Below, piece after piece: positions 44,219-53,054 of a DNA stretch of 64,000 nt (within the stretch, counting starts at the first letter, position 1; each line of letters opens with the position of its first letter). The stretch lies in NCBI GenBank assembly GCA_017304945.1, contig JAFKLG010000076.1, positions 1 through 64,000 on the forward strand, written 5' to 3'. The translations under genes were made by a program, and so were the position numbers. Source of the stretch: Rhodospirillales bacterium. GTDB taxonomy: Bacteria; Pseudomonadota; Alphaproteobacteria; Acetobacterales; Acetobacteraceae. Below the pieces are notes generated by a model. It searched no databases and had not been told where the DNA came from. It worked only from the letters and a program-made list of their open reading frames with translations.

Positions 44219-45286
44219 ATGAAACGAACGCTGCACCGCATGCTGGGGGCCGTCGGCCTCGCGGCAACCATCCTGGCTGCGACCGCGCTGCCCGGCCTCG
44301 CGCCGGCCGCCCATGCGCAAGGCGTCACCTTCCCCGGTCCCACCGTCGAGGCCATCAAGAAGCGTGGCATGCTGTCCTGCGGCATCGACACCGGCGTGCC
44401 CGGCTTCGCGTCGCAGGACAATGCCGGCAAGTGGCACGGGATCGACGTGGATTATTGCCGCGCGATCGCCGCCGCCGTGCTCGGCGACCAGGAGAAGGTG
44501 AAGTGGGTGCCGACCACGGCCGCCGCACGATTCACCGTGCTGCAGTCGGGCGAGATCGACGTGCTGATCCGCGACTCGACCCTGACCTTCACCCGGTCGG
44601 TGCAGTTGGGCCTCGATGAGGTCGCGGTCACCTTCTATGCGGGCGAAGGCTTCCTGGTGAACAAGAAGCTGGGCGTCTCCAAGATCACCGAACTGAACGG
44701 CGCGACGATCTGCGTGATCACCGGCGCGACGCTCGAGCTGAACATCGCCGATTTTGCCCGTTCCAACGGCACCAAGATCGGCACGCTGCTGTTCGACAAG
44801 CCCGATGAGGCGATCGCCGCCATGGAAGCCGGCCGCTGCGACGGCTACACCGACGACACCGGCAGCCTCGCCGGCATGCGCTCCACCCTGAAGAACCCAT
44901 CCGACTGGGTCGTGCTGGACGGCGTGATCAGCAAGGAGCCGCTCGGTATCCATGCCCGCTCCGGCGATCCGTCCTGGCAGAAGATCCTCTACTGGCTGCA
45001 TGCCGGCCTGCTGACCGCCGAGGAGACCGGCGTCACCAAGGCCAATGCCGACCAGCTCAAGACCTCCAGCAAGGATCCGTTCGTCCGCCGCCTGCTGGGC
45101 ACCGAGGGCGATTTCGGCAAGAAGCTGGGCCTCGACGACGAGTGGATGCTGCGCGCCATCAAGGTGGGCGGCAATTACGGCGAGCTGTACGACACGTATT
45201 TCGGCCCCAAGGCGCTCGACCTGCCGCGCGGGCTGAACAATTTGTGGACCAAGGGCGGCCTGCAATACGCGCTGCCGTGGCGCTGA
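44219..45286 (+). CDS. aapJ: general L-amino acid ABC transporter substrate-binding protein
   Basis: Periplasmic receptor of the broad-specificity AapJQMP/BztABCD importer. Signal peptide with cleavage near AAHAQ (about residue 34). The receptor core has LSCGIDTGVPGFASQDNAGK, VDYCRAIAAAVLGD, RDSTLTFTRSVQLGLDE and a C-terminal GGNYGELYDTYFGP, all close to AapJ. 355 residues from ATG 44219. First gene of aapJ-aapQ-aapM. Confidence 0.95.
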   Translation: MKRTLHRMLGAVGLAATILAATALPGLAPAAHAQGVTFPGPTVEAIKKRGMLSCGIDTGVPGFASQDNAGKWHGIDVDYCRAIAAAVLGDQEKVKWVPTTAAARFTVLQSGEIDVLIRDSTLTFTRSVQLGLDEVAVTFYAGEGFLVNKKLGVSKITELNGATICVITGATLELNIADFARSNGTKIGTLLFDKPDEAIAAMEAGRCDGYTDDTGSLAGMRSTLKNPSDWVVLDGVISKEPLGIHARSGDPSWQKILYWLHAGLLTAEETGVTKANADQLKTSSKDPFVRRLLGTEGDFGKKLGLDDEWMLRAIKVGGNYGELYDTYFGPKALDLPRGLNNLWTKGGLQYALPWR

Positions 45287-45339
45287 ACCGCCTTGGCGCT
45301 GATCTGCCTTGGTGCTGATCGGATGAGCCGGCGCGCCGC

Positions 45340-46530
45340 ATGAGCCCGCTGGACCAACCCACTGCGACCCTGCCGGCCGGCGCCGCAATGCGGCCCGCCC
45401 CGGCAGGGCGCCCCGGCGGCCCCTGGCTGCGCACCCGCCGCGCCCGCGCCACGCTCTGGCAGGCGCTCGCGGTGGTGGCGATGATCGCGCTGCTGCTCTG
45501 GCTCGCGGGCAATGCGCGCGAGAACATGGCCGCGCGCAACATCTCCTTCGGCTTCGACTTCCTGGGCAACGTGGCCGGGTTCGACATTCCGTTCCACATC
45601 CTGCCCTGGAGCAACACGGACACCTACGCCTACGCGCTGCTCGTCTGCCTGGTGAACACGCTGCTCTGCGCGGCGATGTCCATCGTGCTGGCCTCCGCGC
45701 TCGGGCTGCTGATCGCGCTGATGCGCCTGTCCGGCAATCCGCTCGCCGCCGCCACCGCGCGGGCCGTGATGGAGATCGTGCGCAACACGCCGCAGCTCGT
45801 GCAGATCTTCTTCATCTACATCGCCGTGCTGCAGGCGCTGCCGCCGCCACGCGCCTCGCTCGCGTTCGGCGCGGGCGTGTTCCTGAACGTGCGCGGCCTG
45901 CTGCTGCCCGCGCCCACGATCGACGGTCGCATGGCGCTGCTGGGCGGATTGGCGCTGTTCCTCGCGATCGCCGGCTGGTTCGGCCGCCAGCCCGGCCGCA
46001 TCACGGGGGTGATCCTCGGTCCGGTGCTGATCGTCGCCTGGGCGGTCGCCGCCGGCCTCTCCGCCACTTGGGAACTGCCGGCGCTGAAGGGCTTCAACTT
46101 CGTGGGCGGGCTGCGCATCCCCCCCGAACTTCTGGCGCTCTGGCTCGGTCTCTCGATCTACACCGCGGCCTTCATCTCGGAGATCATCCGCGCCGCCATC
46201 CTGGCCATCCAGCATGGCCAGACCGAAGCCTCGCTCAGCCTCGGCCTCTCGCGCGGGCAGACGATGTACCTGGTCGTGCTGCCGCAGGCGCTGCGCATCC
46301 TGATCCCGCCGCTGACCAGCCAGTACCTCAACATCATCAAGTCGACGACGCTGGGCGCTGCCATCGCCTATCCCGACATCCTGCAGATCTTCGGCCGCAC
46401 CGTGCTCAACCAATCGGGCCGCGCGCTCGAGGTGATGGTGCTGCTGCTGGGCGTGTTCCTGTCGGTGAACCTGCTGACCTCGGCGCTGATGAACCGCTGG
46501 AACCGCAAGCTGATGCTGCAGGGACGATGA
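45340..46530 (+). CDS. aapQ: general L-amino acid ABC transporter permease AapQ
   Basis: Membrane subunit of the Aap importer. Helices at about 42-60 and 90-150 enclose GFDFLGNVAGFDIPFHILPW, a large loop typical of AapQ/BztB, and the C-terminal half carries the permease coupling motif in EASLSLGLSRGQTMYLVVLP. 396 residues. Its stop overlaps the aapM start by four bases. Confidence 0.95.
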   Translation: MSPLDQPTATLPAGAAMRPAPAGRPGGPWLRTRRARATLWQALAVVAMIALLLWLAGNARENMAARNISFGFDFLGNVAGFDIPFHILPWSNTDTYAYALLVCLVNTLLCAAMSIVLASALGLLIALMRLSGNPLAAATARAVMEIVRNTPQLVQIFFIYIAVLQALPPPRASLAFGAGVFLNVRGLLLPAPTIDGRMALLGGLALFLAIAGWFGRQPGRITGVILGPVLIVAWAVAAGLSATWELPALKGFNFVGGLRIPPELLALWLGLSIYTAAFISEIIRAAILAIQHGQTEASLSLGLSRGQTMYLVVLPQALRILIPPLTSQYLNIIKSTTLGAAIAYPDILQIFGRTVLNQSGRALEVMVLLLGVFLSVNLLTSALMNRWNRKLMLQGR

Positions 46531-47573
46531 CCGCGACGCTGCGCGCCCTGTTCGGCACGCCGCTCAATGCGGTGCTGACGCTGGTCATGCTGGGCCTGTT
46601 CTGGCTGGCCATTCCGCCCTTCGTCGAATGGGCCTTCGCGCACGCGACCTGGGACGGGCTGTCGCGCAAGGCCTGCGCGCCCGACGGTGCCTGCTGGGCC
46701 TTCGTGCGCGCCCGGTTCGCACTGTTCATCTATGGCCGCTACCCGCTCGAGGAACGCTGGCGCGTCGACGTGGTGCTGGTCACGCTGGCGGTGCTCGCCC
46801 TCGGCGCGCTGTTCGCCCCACGCGGCCGCGGCTGGTGCCTCGGCCTGCTGATGACCGTGCTGCCGATCGGCGGCGCGGTGCTGCTCACCGGCGGCGTGTT
46901 CGGCCTGGCCCCGGTCGCGACCGGCGACTGGGGCGGGCTGATGCTGAACGTCGTCATCACCTTCATCGCGGTGCTGATCTCGCTGCCGATCGGCGTCGCG
47001 CTCGCCTTCGGCCGGCAATCGGAACTGCCGGTGGTGCGCTGGTTCTCGATCACGTTCATCGAGGTGTGGCGCGGCTCCCCGCTGCTCGCCGTGCTGTTCA
47101 TGGGGCTGATCATGCTGCCCATGTTCCTGCCGAACGGCGTCACGGTGGACAATCTGGTGCGCGCCGTCGTCGTGCTGTCGCTGTTCGAATCCGCCTACAT
47201 GGCGGAGACGATCCGCGGCGGGCTGCAGGGCATTCCCAAGGGGCAGACCGAGGCCGCCCTCGCCCTCGGCATGCACAAGGGCATCGCCCAGGCGCTGGTC
47301 GTGCTGCCGCAGGCGATGCGGCTCGCAATTCCCGGCATCATCAACATCGTCGTCGACCTGTTCAAGGACACCACGCTCGTGTCCATCGTCGGGCTGTTCG
47401 ACCTGATGGGCGTGATCAACCAGTCGCTGAAGGATCCCAACTGGCTGGGTCTCGCGATGGAAGGCTACACCTTCGCGGTCGTGCTGTTCTTCTTCGCCTG
47501 CCTGCTGATCTCGCTCGCGGGCCAGACGCTGGAGCGGCGCTTCGGCAGCGCGAGCCGGAATCCGCGGCGATGA
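46527..47573 (+). CDS. aapM: general L-amino acid ABC transporter permease AapM
   Basis: Second membrane subunit of the Aap importer. The insert DGLSRKACAPDGACWAFVRA with its Cys pair and YPLEERWRVD are AapM/BztC hallmarks; the coupling loop is EAALALGMHKGIAQALVVLP and the end LFDLMGVINQSLKDPNW is conserved. 348 residues. The usual next gene, aapP for the ATPase, is missing; a class V aminotransferase gene is coupled instead by an ATGA overlap. Confidence 0.95.
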   Translation: MTATLRALFGTPLNAVLTLVMLGLFWLAIPPFVEWAFAHATWDGLSRKACAPDGACWAFVRARFALFIYGRYPLEERWRVDVVLVTLAVLALGALFAPRGRGWCLGLLMTVLPIGGAVLLTGGVFGLAPVATGDWGGLMLNVVITFIAVLISLPIGVALAFGRQSELPVVRWFSITFIEVWRGSPLLAVLFMGLIMLPMFLPNGVTVDNLVRAVVVLSLFESAYMAETIRGGLQGIPKGQTEAALALGMHKGIAQALVVLPQAMRLAIPGIINIVVDLFKDTTLVSIVGLFDLMGVINQSLKDPNWLGLAMEGYTFAVVLFFFACLLISLAGQTLERRFGSASRNPRR

Positions 47574-48790
47574 CCGGCACGCTCCCCTCGGCTGAACCTG
47601 CACCGCCGCATGCGCCGACTGGCGCGGCTGGAAGCAACCAGCCCGGCCCGCTGCTGGGTGCGGCCGTGCGGCATGAATGGGCGCTCGATCCGGACTTCGT
47701 CACGGTCAATCACGGCTCGTTCGGTGCCACCCCCCGCGTGGTGCTGGCCGCCCAGGCGGCGTGCCGCAGCCGGATGGAGGCGCAGCCCACCCGCTTCATG
47801 GCGACGGAACTCCCCGCGGCGCTGCGCGCGGCGGCCGATCGGCTCGCCGGCTTCCTGAACGCGCGCGGGCAGGACGTCGCGCTGGTCGACAACGCCACCA
47901 CCGGCTGCAACGCCGTCCTGCGCTCGCTGCCCCTGCAGCCGGATGACGAGGTGCTGGTGCTCGGCCACGGCTACAACGCCGTGCGGCAGACGGTGCGGTT
48001 CGTCACCGAACGCGCCGGGGCACGCATCGTCGAGGCGCCGCTGCCGTTCCCGCGTCCGCGTCCCGCGGCGCTGGTCGAGGCGGTCGCCGCCTGCCTGGGC
48101 CCGCGCACGCGGCTTGCGGTGGTCGACCATGTCACCTCGGGCAGTGCCCTGGTGCTGCCGATCGCCGAGATCGTCGCCGCCTGTCACGCCGCCGGCGTCC
48201 CGGTGCTGGTGGACGGCGCGCATGCGCCGGGTCAGCTCGACCTCGACCTCACCGCGCTGAACGCCGACTGGTACGCCGGCAATTGCCACAAATGGCTGTG
48301 CGCGCCGAAGGGCAGTGCATTCCTCTGGGCGCGGGCGGACCGTCAGGCGGCGCTGCATCCGACCGTGATCTCGCACGGCTACGGGCAGGGGTTCGCGGCG
48401 GAGTTCGACTGGACCGGCACACGCGACCCGTCGCCCTTCCTCGCCATCCCGGCGGCGCTCGACTTCCATGCGCGCCTGGGGGGCGCGGCGCTGCGAGCGC
48501 GCAACGCGTCGCTGGCGGCGGAGGCGGGCCTCGACCTCGCCGCGCGCTGGGGCACCGAGATGGGCAATGCCGGCTGCTCCGCCGCGATGGCGGTCGTGCG
48601 CCTGCCCGCGACGTTCGGTCACGACGACGCCGCGGCGCGGGCGCTGCGCGGCCGGTTGCTGGCGGCGGGCTGTGATGCACCGGTGCACGCGATCGACGGC
48701 GCGCTGTGGCTGCGGCTGTCGGCCTTCGCCTACAACGAGCCCGAGGATTACGACCGGCTGTTCGAGCGGGTCACCGCGGCCGCGCCCTGA
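47570..48790 (+). CDS. class V aminotransferase-family PLP enzyme (isopenicillin N epimerase-like)
   Basis: Fold-type I PLP enzyme. TVNHGSFGATPRVVL at the start and VDGAHAPGQLDLDL with the PLP-binding Asp are typical of the isopenicillin-N epimerase-like group. The Schiff-base lysine is in GNCHKWLCAPKG. 406 residues with an Ala/Pro-rich N-terminal 30. Coupled to aapM, so it may process an amino acid brought in by Aap, but the reaction (racemase, lyase or transaminase) cannot be told from sequence. Confidence 0.88.
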   Translation: MTGTLPSAEPAPPHAPTGAAGSNQPGPLLGAAVRHEWALDPDFVTVNHGSFGATPRVVLAAQAACRSRMEAQPTRFMATELPAALRAAADRLAGFLNARGQDVALVDNATTGCNAVLRSLPLQPDDEVLVLGHGYNAVRQTVRFVTERAGARIVEAPLPFPRPRPAALVEAVAACLGPRTRLAVVDHVTSGSALVLPIAEIVAACHAAGVPVLVDGAHAPGQLDLDLTALNADWYAGNCHKWLCAPKGSAFLWARADRQAALHPTVISHGYGQGFAAEFDWTGTRDPSPFLAIPAALDFHARLGGAALRARNASLAAEAGLDLAARWGTEMGNAGCSAAMAVVRLPATFGHDDAAARALRGRLLAAGCDAPVHAIDGALWLRLSAFAYNEPEDYDRLFERVTAAAP

Positions 48791-48811
48791 GCGCGGCCGG
48801 CACGCGCCGCC

Positions 48812-49813
48812 TCAGCTTCCCGGCAGGCCCCAGGCTTCGGAGAAGAAGTAGTCCTTCCACGATTGCGGCTTCACCTTGATGGTGCCGATCTCCGCCATGA
48901 AGGTGGCCTGGCGCAGCGTCTCCTGCGGCACCATCGTCCAGGTCACGTCCTTGCCGCTGCCGGCGCCCGCGACGAAGTCGACCGACAGCTTGGAATCGCT
49001 GTCCTCGATCCAGTACTGCGAGGCCTTGCGGATGTCCTTGTTCACGATCTCCGTGGCTTCCGTCAGCGCGTCGTAGACGGCCTGGTAGAGCTTCGGGTCA
49101 CGATCGTGGAACCGCTTGGAGGTGTAGGCGACCGTGTAGGTCGTGGGGCCGCCCATCAGGTCGAAGGAGTTCGCCACCACGTGGATCTTCGGGTCGGCGA
49201 GCTGCTGTTGCTGGTAGGGCGGCAGCGCCACCGTGCAGTTGACGTCGCCGCTGCCGGTCAACATCGCGATCGTCGCATCCGCCGGGGACATGGTCACCGT
49301 CGCGGCGTCGAACTTGTTGTACTCCTTCATGCCGAACTGCTTCACCGCCGCGAGCTGCACGGCGACCGCCGGGCCCGACACGCGGACCGAGGGGACCGGG
49401 AGTTTCTTGCACTTCGTCATGTCGGCGATGGTGCGGATTTCCGGGTCGTTGCTGGTGATCAGCATGGGCAGCGTGACCAGAGCCCCGATCGCCCGCACCT
49501 CCTGCGGCGTGCCGCGGGCGCGGCTCCAGAGCGTGAACATCCCGTGCGGGCTGCCGCCCACGATGTCCACCGTGTCCGACAGCAGCCCGTCATTCATCGC
49601 GGTCGGGCCGTTGAAGCGGAAGGCGGTCACCTTCACCTCGGGGATGCCGAGGCGCGCCGCGTGCTTCTGGATGAGCTTCTCATGCTCCATCACGTTGAAC
49701 TGCAGGTAGCCCATCGAGAACTGCCGCGCGATCCGCACTTCCGGCACTTGCGCGCGCGCCACGCCACACCAGCCGCACGCCATCGCCGTCATGGCGAGCA
49801 CCAACCGCCTCAT
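48812..49813 (-). CDS. ABC-type substrate-binding protein of the NitT/TauT/SsuA group, orphan
   Basis: Periplasmic receptor with signal peptide MRRLVLAMTAMACGWCGVARA. The mature start VRIARQFSMGYLQFNVMEHE and SDTVDIVGGSPHGMFTLWSR follow the NMT1/SsuA pattern (ligands are sulfonates, nitrate, pyrimidine precursors or aromatics). 333 residues. No permease or ATPase is adjacent, and the gene is transcribed away from its right-hand neighbours. The ligand is unknown. Confidence 0.85.
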   Translation of the reverse strand: MRRLVLAMTAMACGWCGVARAQVPEVRIARQFSMGYLQFNVMEHEKLIQKHAARLGIPEVKVTAFRFNGPTAMNDGLLSDTVDIVGGSPHGMFTLWSRARGTPQEVRAIGALVTLPMLITSNDPEIRTIADMTKCKKLPVPSVRVSGPAVAVQLAAVKQFGMKEYNKFDAATVTMSPADATIAMLTGSGDVNCTVALPPYQQQQLADPKIHVVANSFDLMGGPTTYTVAYTSKRFHDRDPKLYQAVYDALTEATEIVNKDIRKASQYWIEDSDSKLSVDFVAGAGSGKDVTWTMVPQETLRQATFMAEIGTIKVKPQSWKDYFFSEAWGLPGS

Positions 49814-50024
49814 CGTTTCCTCCCGTGATTGTTGCTTCTCGTGTAGCAGACCAAGCTTGAGCGCCCAAACGCGTGAACGGCCGCTCGACGCACATCCGCT
49901 CGATCACACGGCTTCGTGCCGCACGCCCGGCGGCGTTCTTGCTACTGAGCGGCGCTCGTTTGGGAGATACGGCTTGATGCACGTGACGTCGGGGGCGCAT
50001 CCCCTGTCATCCGAGTCCTGACCG

Positions 50025-51026
50025 ATGGGGTCCGTGTGGCCGGTTCATCGCGGTTCCAGCACAATGTCGCTGGACGAGGCAGCCGCGCGCGCGATCCTGA
50101 TCCTGGGCGCGCCGAGGTCGGGGACCACATGGCTCGCCAAGATCGTCGACAGCCACCCGGACGTGCTCTACCGCCACGAACCGGATGAGGTCGTGCCGCC
50201 GCTGGTCACCGCCGATCCGGCGCGTCAGATGGCGGCCTGGGCGCGTGCCCGCGCCCTGCGGTCGTCGGTCAAGCGGCCGATGTTCCGGAAGTCCTTCCTG
50301 CCCCCGTCCCGCGCGGCCATGCGCACGGGCGTCGCCCATCTGCTCGGCGCGGCGAGCCGGCTGCCCGGCGTCGCCGGGGTCGCCAAGCGGCTGCCGGTTC
50401 CGGACCTGCTCTCCCGCGCGTCCATGGCGCGCCTGCGCCTCGCGCTCAAGCTGGTCAACTGGAACTCGGCACCGATCGCCCGAGCGCTTCCCGGGACGCG
50501 GCATCTCTTCATCCTGCGGCACCCGTGTGGCCAGATCGCCTCGATCATGCGCGGGCTGAAGCAGCGGCGCTTCCACGACATCGGCGACGGGCTCTCGCCC
50601 TCGGATGCCGTGCGCACCATCGCCCATGCCGAACGCTGCGGCCTGTCGCGGCGCAGCTTCGCCGCATTGCCGCTTCCGGCGCGGCTCGCCTGGAACTGGC
50701 GCTCGTTCAACGAGCCGGCGCTCGAATCATTGCAGCGTCAGGACAATGTCCGCGTGGTGCCGTACGAGAGGCTGTGCGCCGAACCGCGCGAGGTCGCGCA
50801 TGAGCTGTTCGCGTTCGCCGGCCTGTCCTGGAACGCGCAGACGGAGAGATTCCTCACCAACAGCACCCGCACGAGCGACGACGCCTATTTCGGCGTGATG
50901 CGCGACTCCGCCGAGGCGGCATCGCAATGGCGCCGGCAGATGTCGCGGGAAGACCAGCGCGCCGTGCTAGACACCGTTGCATCCTCCCCCCTCGTTGCGA
51001 CCTGGCCGGAACTGGCCGCCGCCTGA
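50025..51026 (+). CDS. sulfotransferase family protein
   Basis: PAPS-dependent sulfotransferase fold. The 5'-phosphosulfate loop ILILGAPRSGTTWL (about 24-37) and the 3'-phosphate region LFILRHPCGQIASIMRG are clear. Residues 190-330 resemble the C-terminal helices of carbohydrate sulfotransferases. 333 residues from ATG 50025, or 320 from ATG 50064. It precedes a polysaccharide flippase gene by 46 bp, which suggests modification of a surface glycan or lipid; this is inference. Confidence 0.85.
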   Translation: MGSVWPVHRGSSTMSLDEAAARAILILGAPRSGTTWLAKIVDSHPDVLYRHEPDEVVPPLVTADPARQMAAWARARALRSSVKRPMFRKSFLPPSRAAMRTGVAHLLGAASRLPGVAGVAKRLPVPDLLSRASMARLRLALKLVNWNSAPIARALPGTRHLFILRHPCGQIASIMRGLKQRRFHDIGDGLSPSDAVRTIAHAERCGLSRRSFAALPLPARLAWNWRSFNEPALESLQRQDNVRVVPYERLCAEPREVAHELFAFAGLSWNAQTERFLTNSTRTSDDAYFGVMRDSAEAASQWRRQMSREDQRAVLDTVASSPLVATWPELAAA

Positions 51027-51072
51027 CCCCCAAGACCGCGGGCGATCGCCCGATCCAACGGAGCCCCTGACT

Positions 51073-52518
51073 GTGTACCGACAGATCGTGCTGTACTTGC
51101 CGTCCAACATCGTGCCGGCGATCTGCTCTTTCCTGCTGGTCGTGGTCTACACGCGCCTGCTGACCCCGGAATCGTTTGGCGTCTACAGCCTGGCGTTCTC
51201 CGCCGTGCTCGTCGCCCAGACGGCGCTGTTCTACGCGTTGCCGATCGCGATCACCCGCTTCCATCCCGGCGCCTCGCTGGAAGGCCGTGAAGTCAGCTTC
51301 CTGAAATCGGCCTACACCGTGTTCTATGCCGGCGCCGCCGTGGTGGCCGCGATCGGCTTCTCGCTGGTCACGCTGCTCCCCATGGGCAGCGTGAGCGGCG
51401 CACCGGCGCTGCTCGTCGTCCCGGTCCTGCTCGCACGCGCCGCGGTCAGCATGAACCAGGCGTTCAACCGCTCCGCCAACCGCCTCGGCCGCTACAACAC
51501 GATCGAATGCGCGCATGCGGTCCTGGGGCTCGTCGCCGGCGTTGCCCTCGTCCTGGTCCTGGGCCCCAGCGCCGAGGCCGTGATGCTGGGCCTGCTCGTC
51601 GCCGCGCTGACCTGCGCCCTGCGCGACGTGAGGCTGCTCTCGCTGCCGCTGCGCCGCCGCGACGTGCCGCTGGATCGCGGCACCGTCCGGCACCTGCTCG
51701 GCTACGCCTGGCCGCTGGTGATGGTTGCGATCACCGCGAGCCTGCTGCAGCTCTCGGACCGCTTCCTGCTGGGCGGTCTCGGCGACGCCGCCATGCTCGG
51801 CGTCTATGCCGTCGCCTACAGCCTGGTCGAACGCCCGATGGCCCTGATCTGCTCGGCCGTCTCCACCGCGACCTTCTCCCTCGCCGTGCAGGTGATGGAG
51901 CGCGACGGGCGTGAGGCCGGCCGCATCCAGGCCGGCCGCAACGGTGCCGTGCTGCTGGCGCTGACGCTGCCGGCCTGTGCCGGGCTGGCACTGACCGCGC
52001 CCTATGTCAGCGCCGCCCTGGTCGGCCCCGCCTTCCGGGATGGCGTGGCCGCGCTGATCCCCATCATGTGCGTCACCGCGCTGCTGCATGGGGTCCGCTC
52101 CCACTTCATCGACCACGCATTCCACCTCTCCGGGCGGTCGTCGCGGATGATGTGGAGCTACGGCCCCGCCGCCATCGCCAATCTCGTGCTGAACCTGGTG
52201 CTGATCCCCCGGTTCGGCATGTTCGGCGCGGCCTGGAGCGGGCTGGTCGCGCAGGCGCTCGCGGTGATCGTCGGCTGGTCGGTCGGCCGGCGGGTGTTCC
52301 CGCTCTGGGTGCCGCTGGCGGAAGTGGGCCGCATCGTCGGTTCGGTCGCGGTGATGGCGGTCGTGCTCAGCCTCGTGTCCTTCCCGCTGAACGGGTTCGG
52401 CCTGATCCAGGCGGTCGCGCTGGGGGGCTGCGCGTTCCTCGCGACCGCGCTGCTGCTGAACGTGGCCGGCGCGCGGGACCGTCTGGTCTGGCCGCGCCAC
52501 CGCCTGCGCTCGCCCTGA
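51073..52518 (+). CDS. lipopolysaccharide/polysaccharide flippase-like protein (MOP superfamily)
   Basis: A 481-residue membrane protein with 12-14 predicted helices, of the oligosaccharide flippase / polysaccharide biosynthesis group. The start VYRQIVLYLPSNIVPAICSF and TRLLTPESFGVYSL are typical. The GTG at 51073 is chosen because it lies ten bases after CGGAG; upstream in-frame codons overlap the sulfotransferase gene. Probably exports a lipid-linked glycan. No glycosyltransferases are adjacent. Confidence 0.87.
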   Translation: MYRQIVLYLPSNIVPAICSFLLVVVYTRLLTPESFGVYSLAFSAVLVAQTALFYALPIAITRFHPGASLEGREVSFLKSAYTVFYAGAAVVAAIGFSLVTLLPMGSVSGAPALLVVPVLLARAAVSMNQAFNRSANRLGRYNTIECAHAVLGLVAGVALVLVLGPSAEAVMLGLLVAALTCALRDVRLLSLPLRRRDVPLDRGTVRHLLGYAWPLVMVAITASLLQLSDRFLLGGLGDAAMLGVYAVAYSLVERPMALICSAVSTATFSLAVQVMERDGREAGRIQAGRNGAVLLALTLPACAGLALTAPYVSAALVGPAFRDGVAALIPIMCVTALLHGVRSHFIDHAFHLSGRSSRMMWSYGPAAIANLVLNLVLIPRFGMFGAAWSGLVAQALAVIVGWSVGRRVFPLWVPLAEVGRIVGSVAVMAVVLSLVSFPLNGFGLIQAVALGGCAFLATALLLNVAGARDRLVWPRHRLRSP

Positions 52519-52566
52519 CGCCGCCCCGCCGCTCCTGCACGCCGACCTCTCAGGTTCACGCCGCCG

Positions 52567-52589
52567 GTAAACGCTCTGTTTACGTTTTC
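52567..52589 (+). terminator. hairpin with T run after the flippase gene
   Basis: GTAAAC-N5-GTTTAC followed by GTTTTC, 48 bp past the flippase stop. It fits a weak Rho-independent terminator; the same palindrome could instead be an operator for the next gene. Confidence 0.4.
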
Positions 52590-52642
52590 ATGGGCTGAAT
52601 GCCGCCGTCGGCAAAAGGCCGGCCCATGTGAGAGAGGCGGAG

Positions 52643-52948
52643 ATGGACGAGGTCGATCGCGGATTGCTCGAGGCGATGCTGCATCGGATCCAGATCATGC
52701 GGCAGGAGAGTGAGCAGCAGACCGCGCTGCTGCGCCAGTTGTGCCAGGCGGTGGACTCGGTCGGGCTGGAGATCGGGCGCCTGTCCACGGCGCTCGAAAC
52801 CGGCAAGCGGGGACGCAAGGCGCCGGCCCCGCAGGCCGCGCTCGCGTCGCTGTCGGCGCAGGCGGCGCTGGCGCGGGACCTGTTGAGCCGCGCCCAGAGC
52901 TACCAGCCGAACGGAACTACCGGGACGGGTAAACCCGCGGATAGGTAA
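52643..52948 (+). CDS. small coiled-coil hypothetical protein
   Basis: Not recognised. The 101-residue product has an N-terminal helix with heptads (GLLEAMLHRIQIMRQESEQQ through residue 50), a basic linker GKRGRK, and an Ala-rich second helix. No signal peptide or membrane segment. ATG 52643 follows GAGGCGGAG, a good ribosome-binding site. The last 32 bp overlap the end of lptM on the other strand. Confidence 0.6.
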   Translation: MDEVDRGLLEAMLHRIQIMRQESEQQTALLRQLCQAVDSVGLEIGRLSTALETGKRGRKAPAPQAALASLSAQAALARDLLSRAQSYQPNGTTGTGKPADR

Positions 52949-53054
52949 TCTGGTCGGGCGGCCCGGCGGGCTCCGGCGGACCCTTCTTGCCGCACGCCGC
53001 GAGCAGCCCTGCCGCGAGCAGGAGGGTGAGCAGGGCGGGGAGCAGCCGGCTCAT
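52917..53054 (-). CDS. lptM: LPS-assembly-associated lipoprotein LptM (YifL-like)
   Basis: A 45-residue lipoprotein. Signal peptide [20 protein letters not shown] with lipobox and C21, followed by the diagnostic [13 protein letters not shown] and a Pro/Tyr-rich tail. In E. coli LptM assists maturation of the LptD/LptE translocon. The ATG overlaps the argH stop (ATGA), the usual linkage in proteobacteria, but lysA, normally next, is absent here. Confidence 0.85.
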   Translation of the reverse strand: MSRLLPALLTLLLAAGLLAACGKKGPPEPAGPPDQITYPRVYPSR

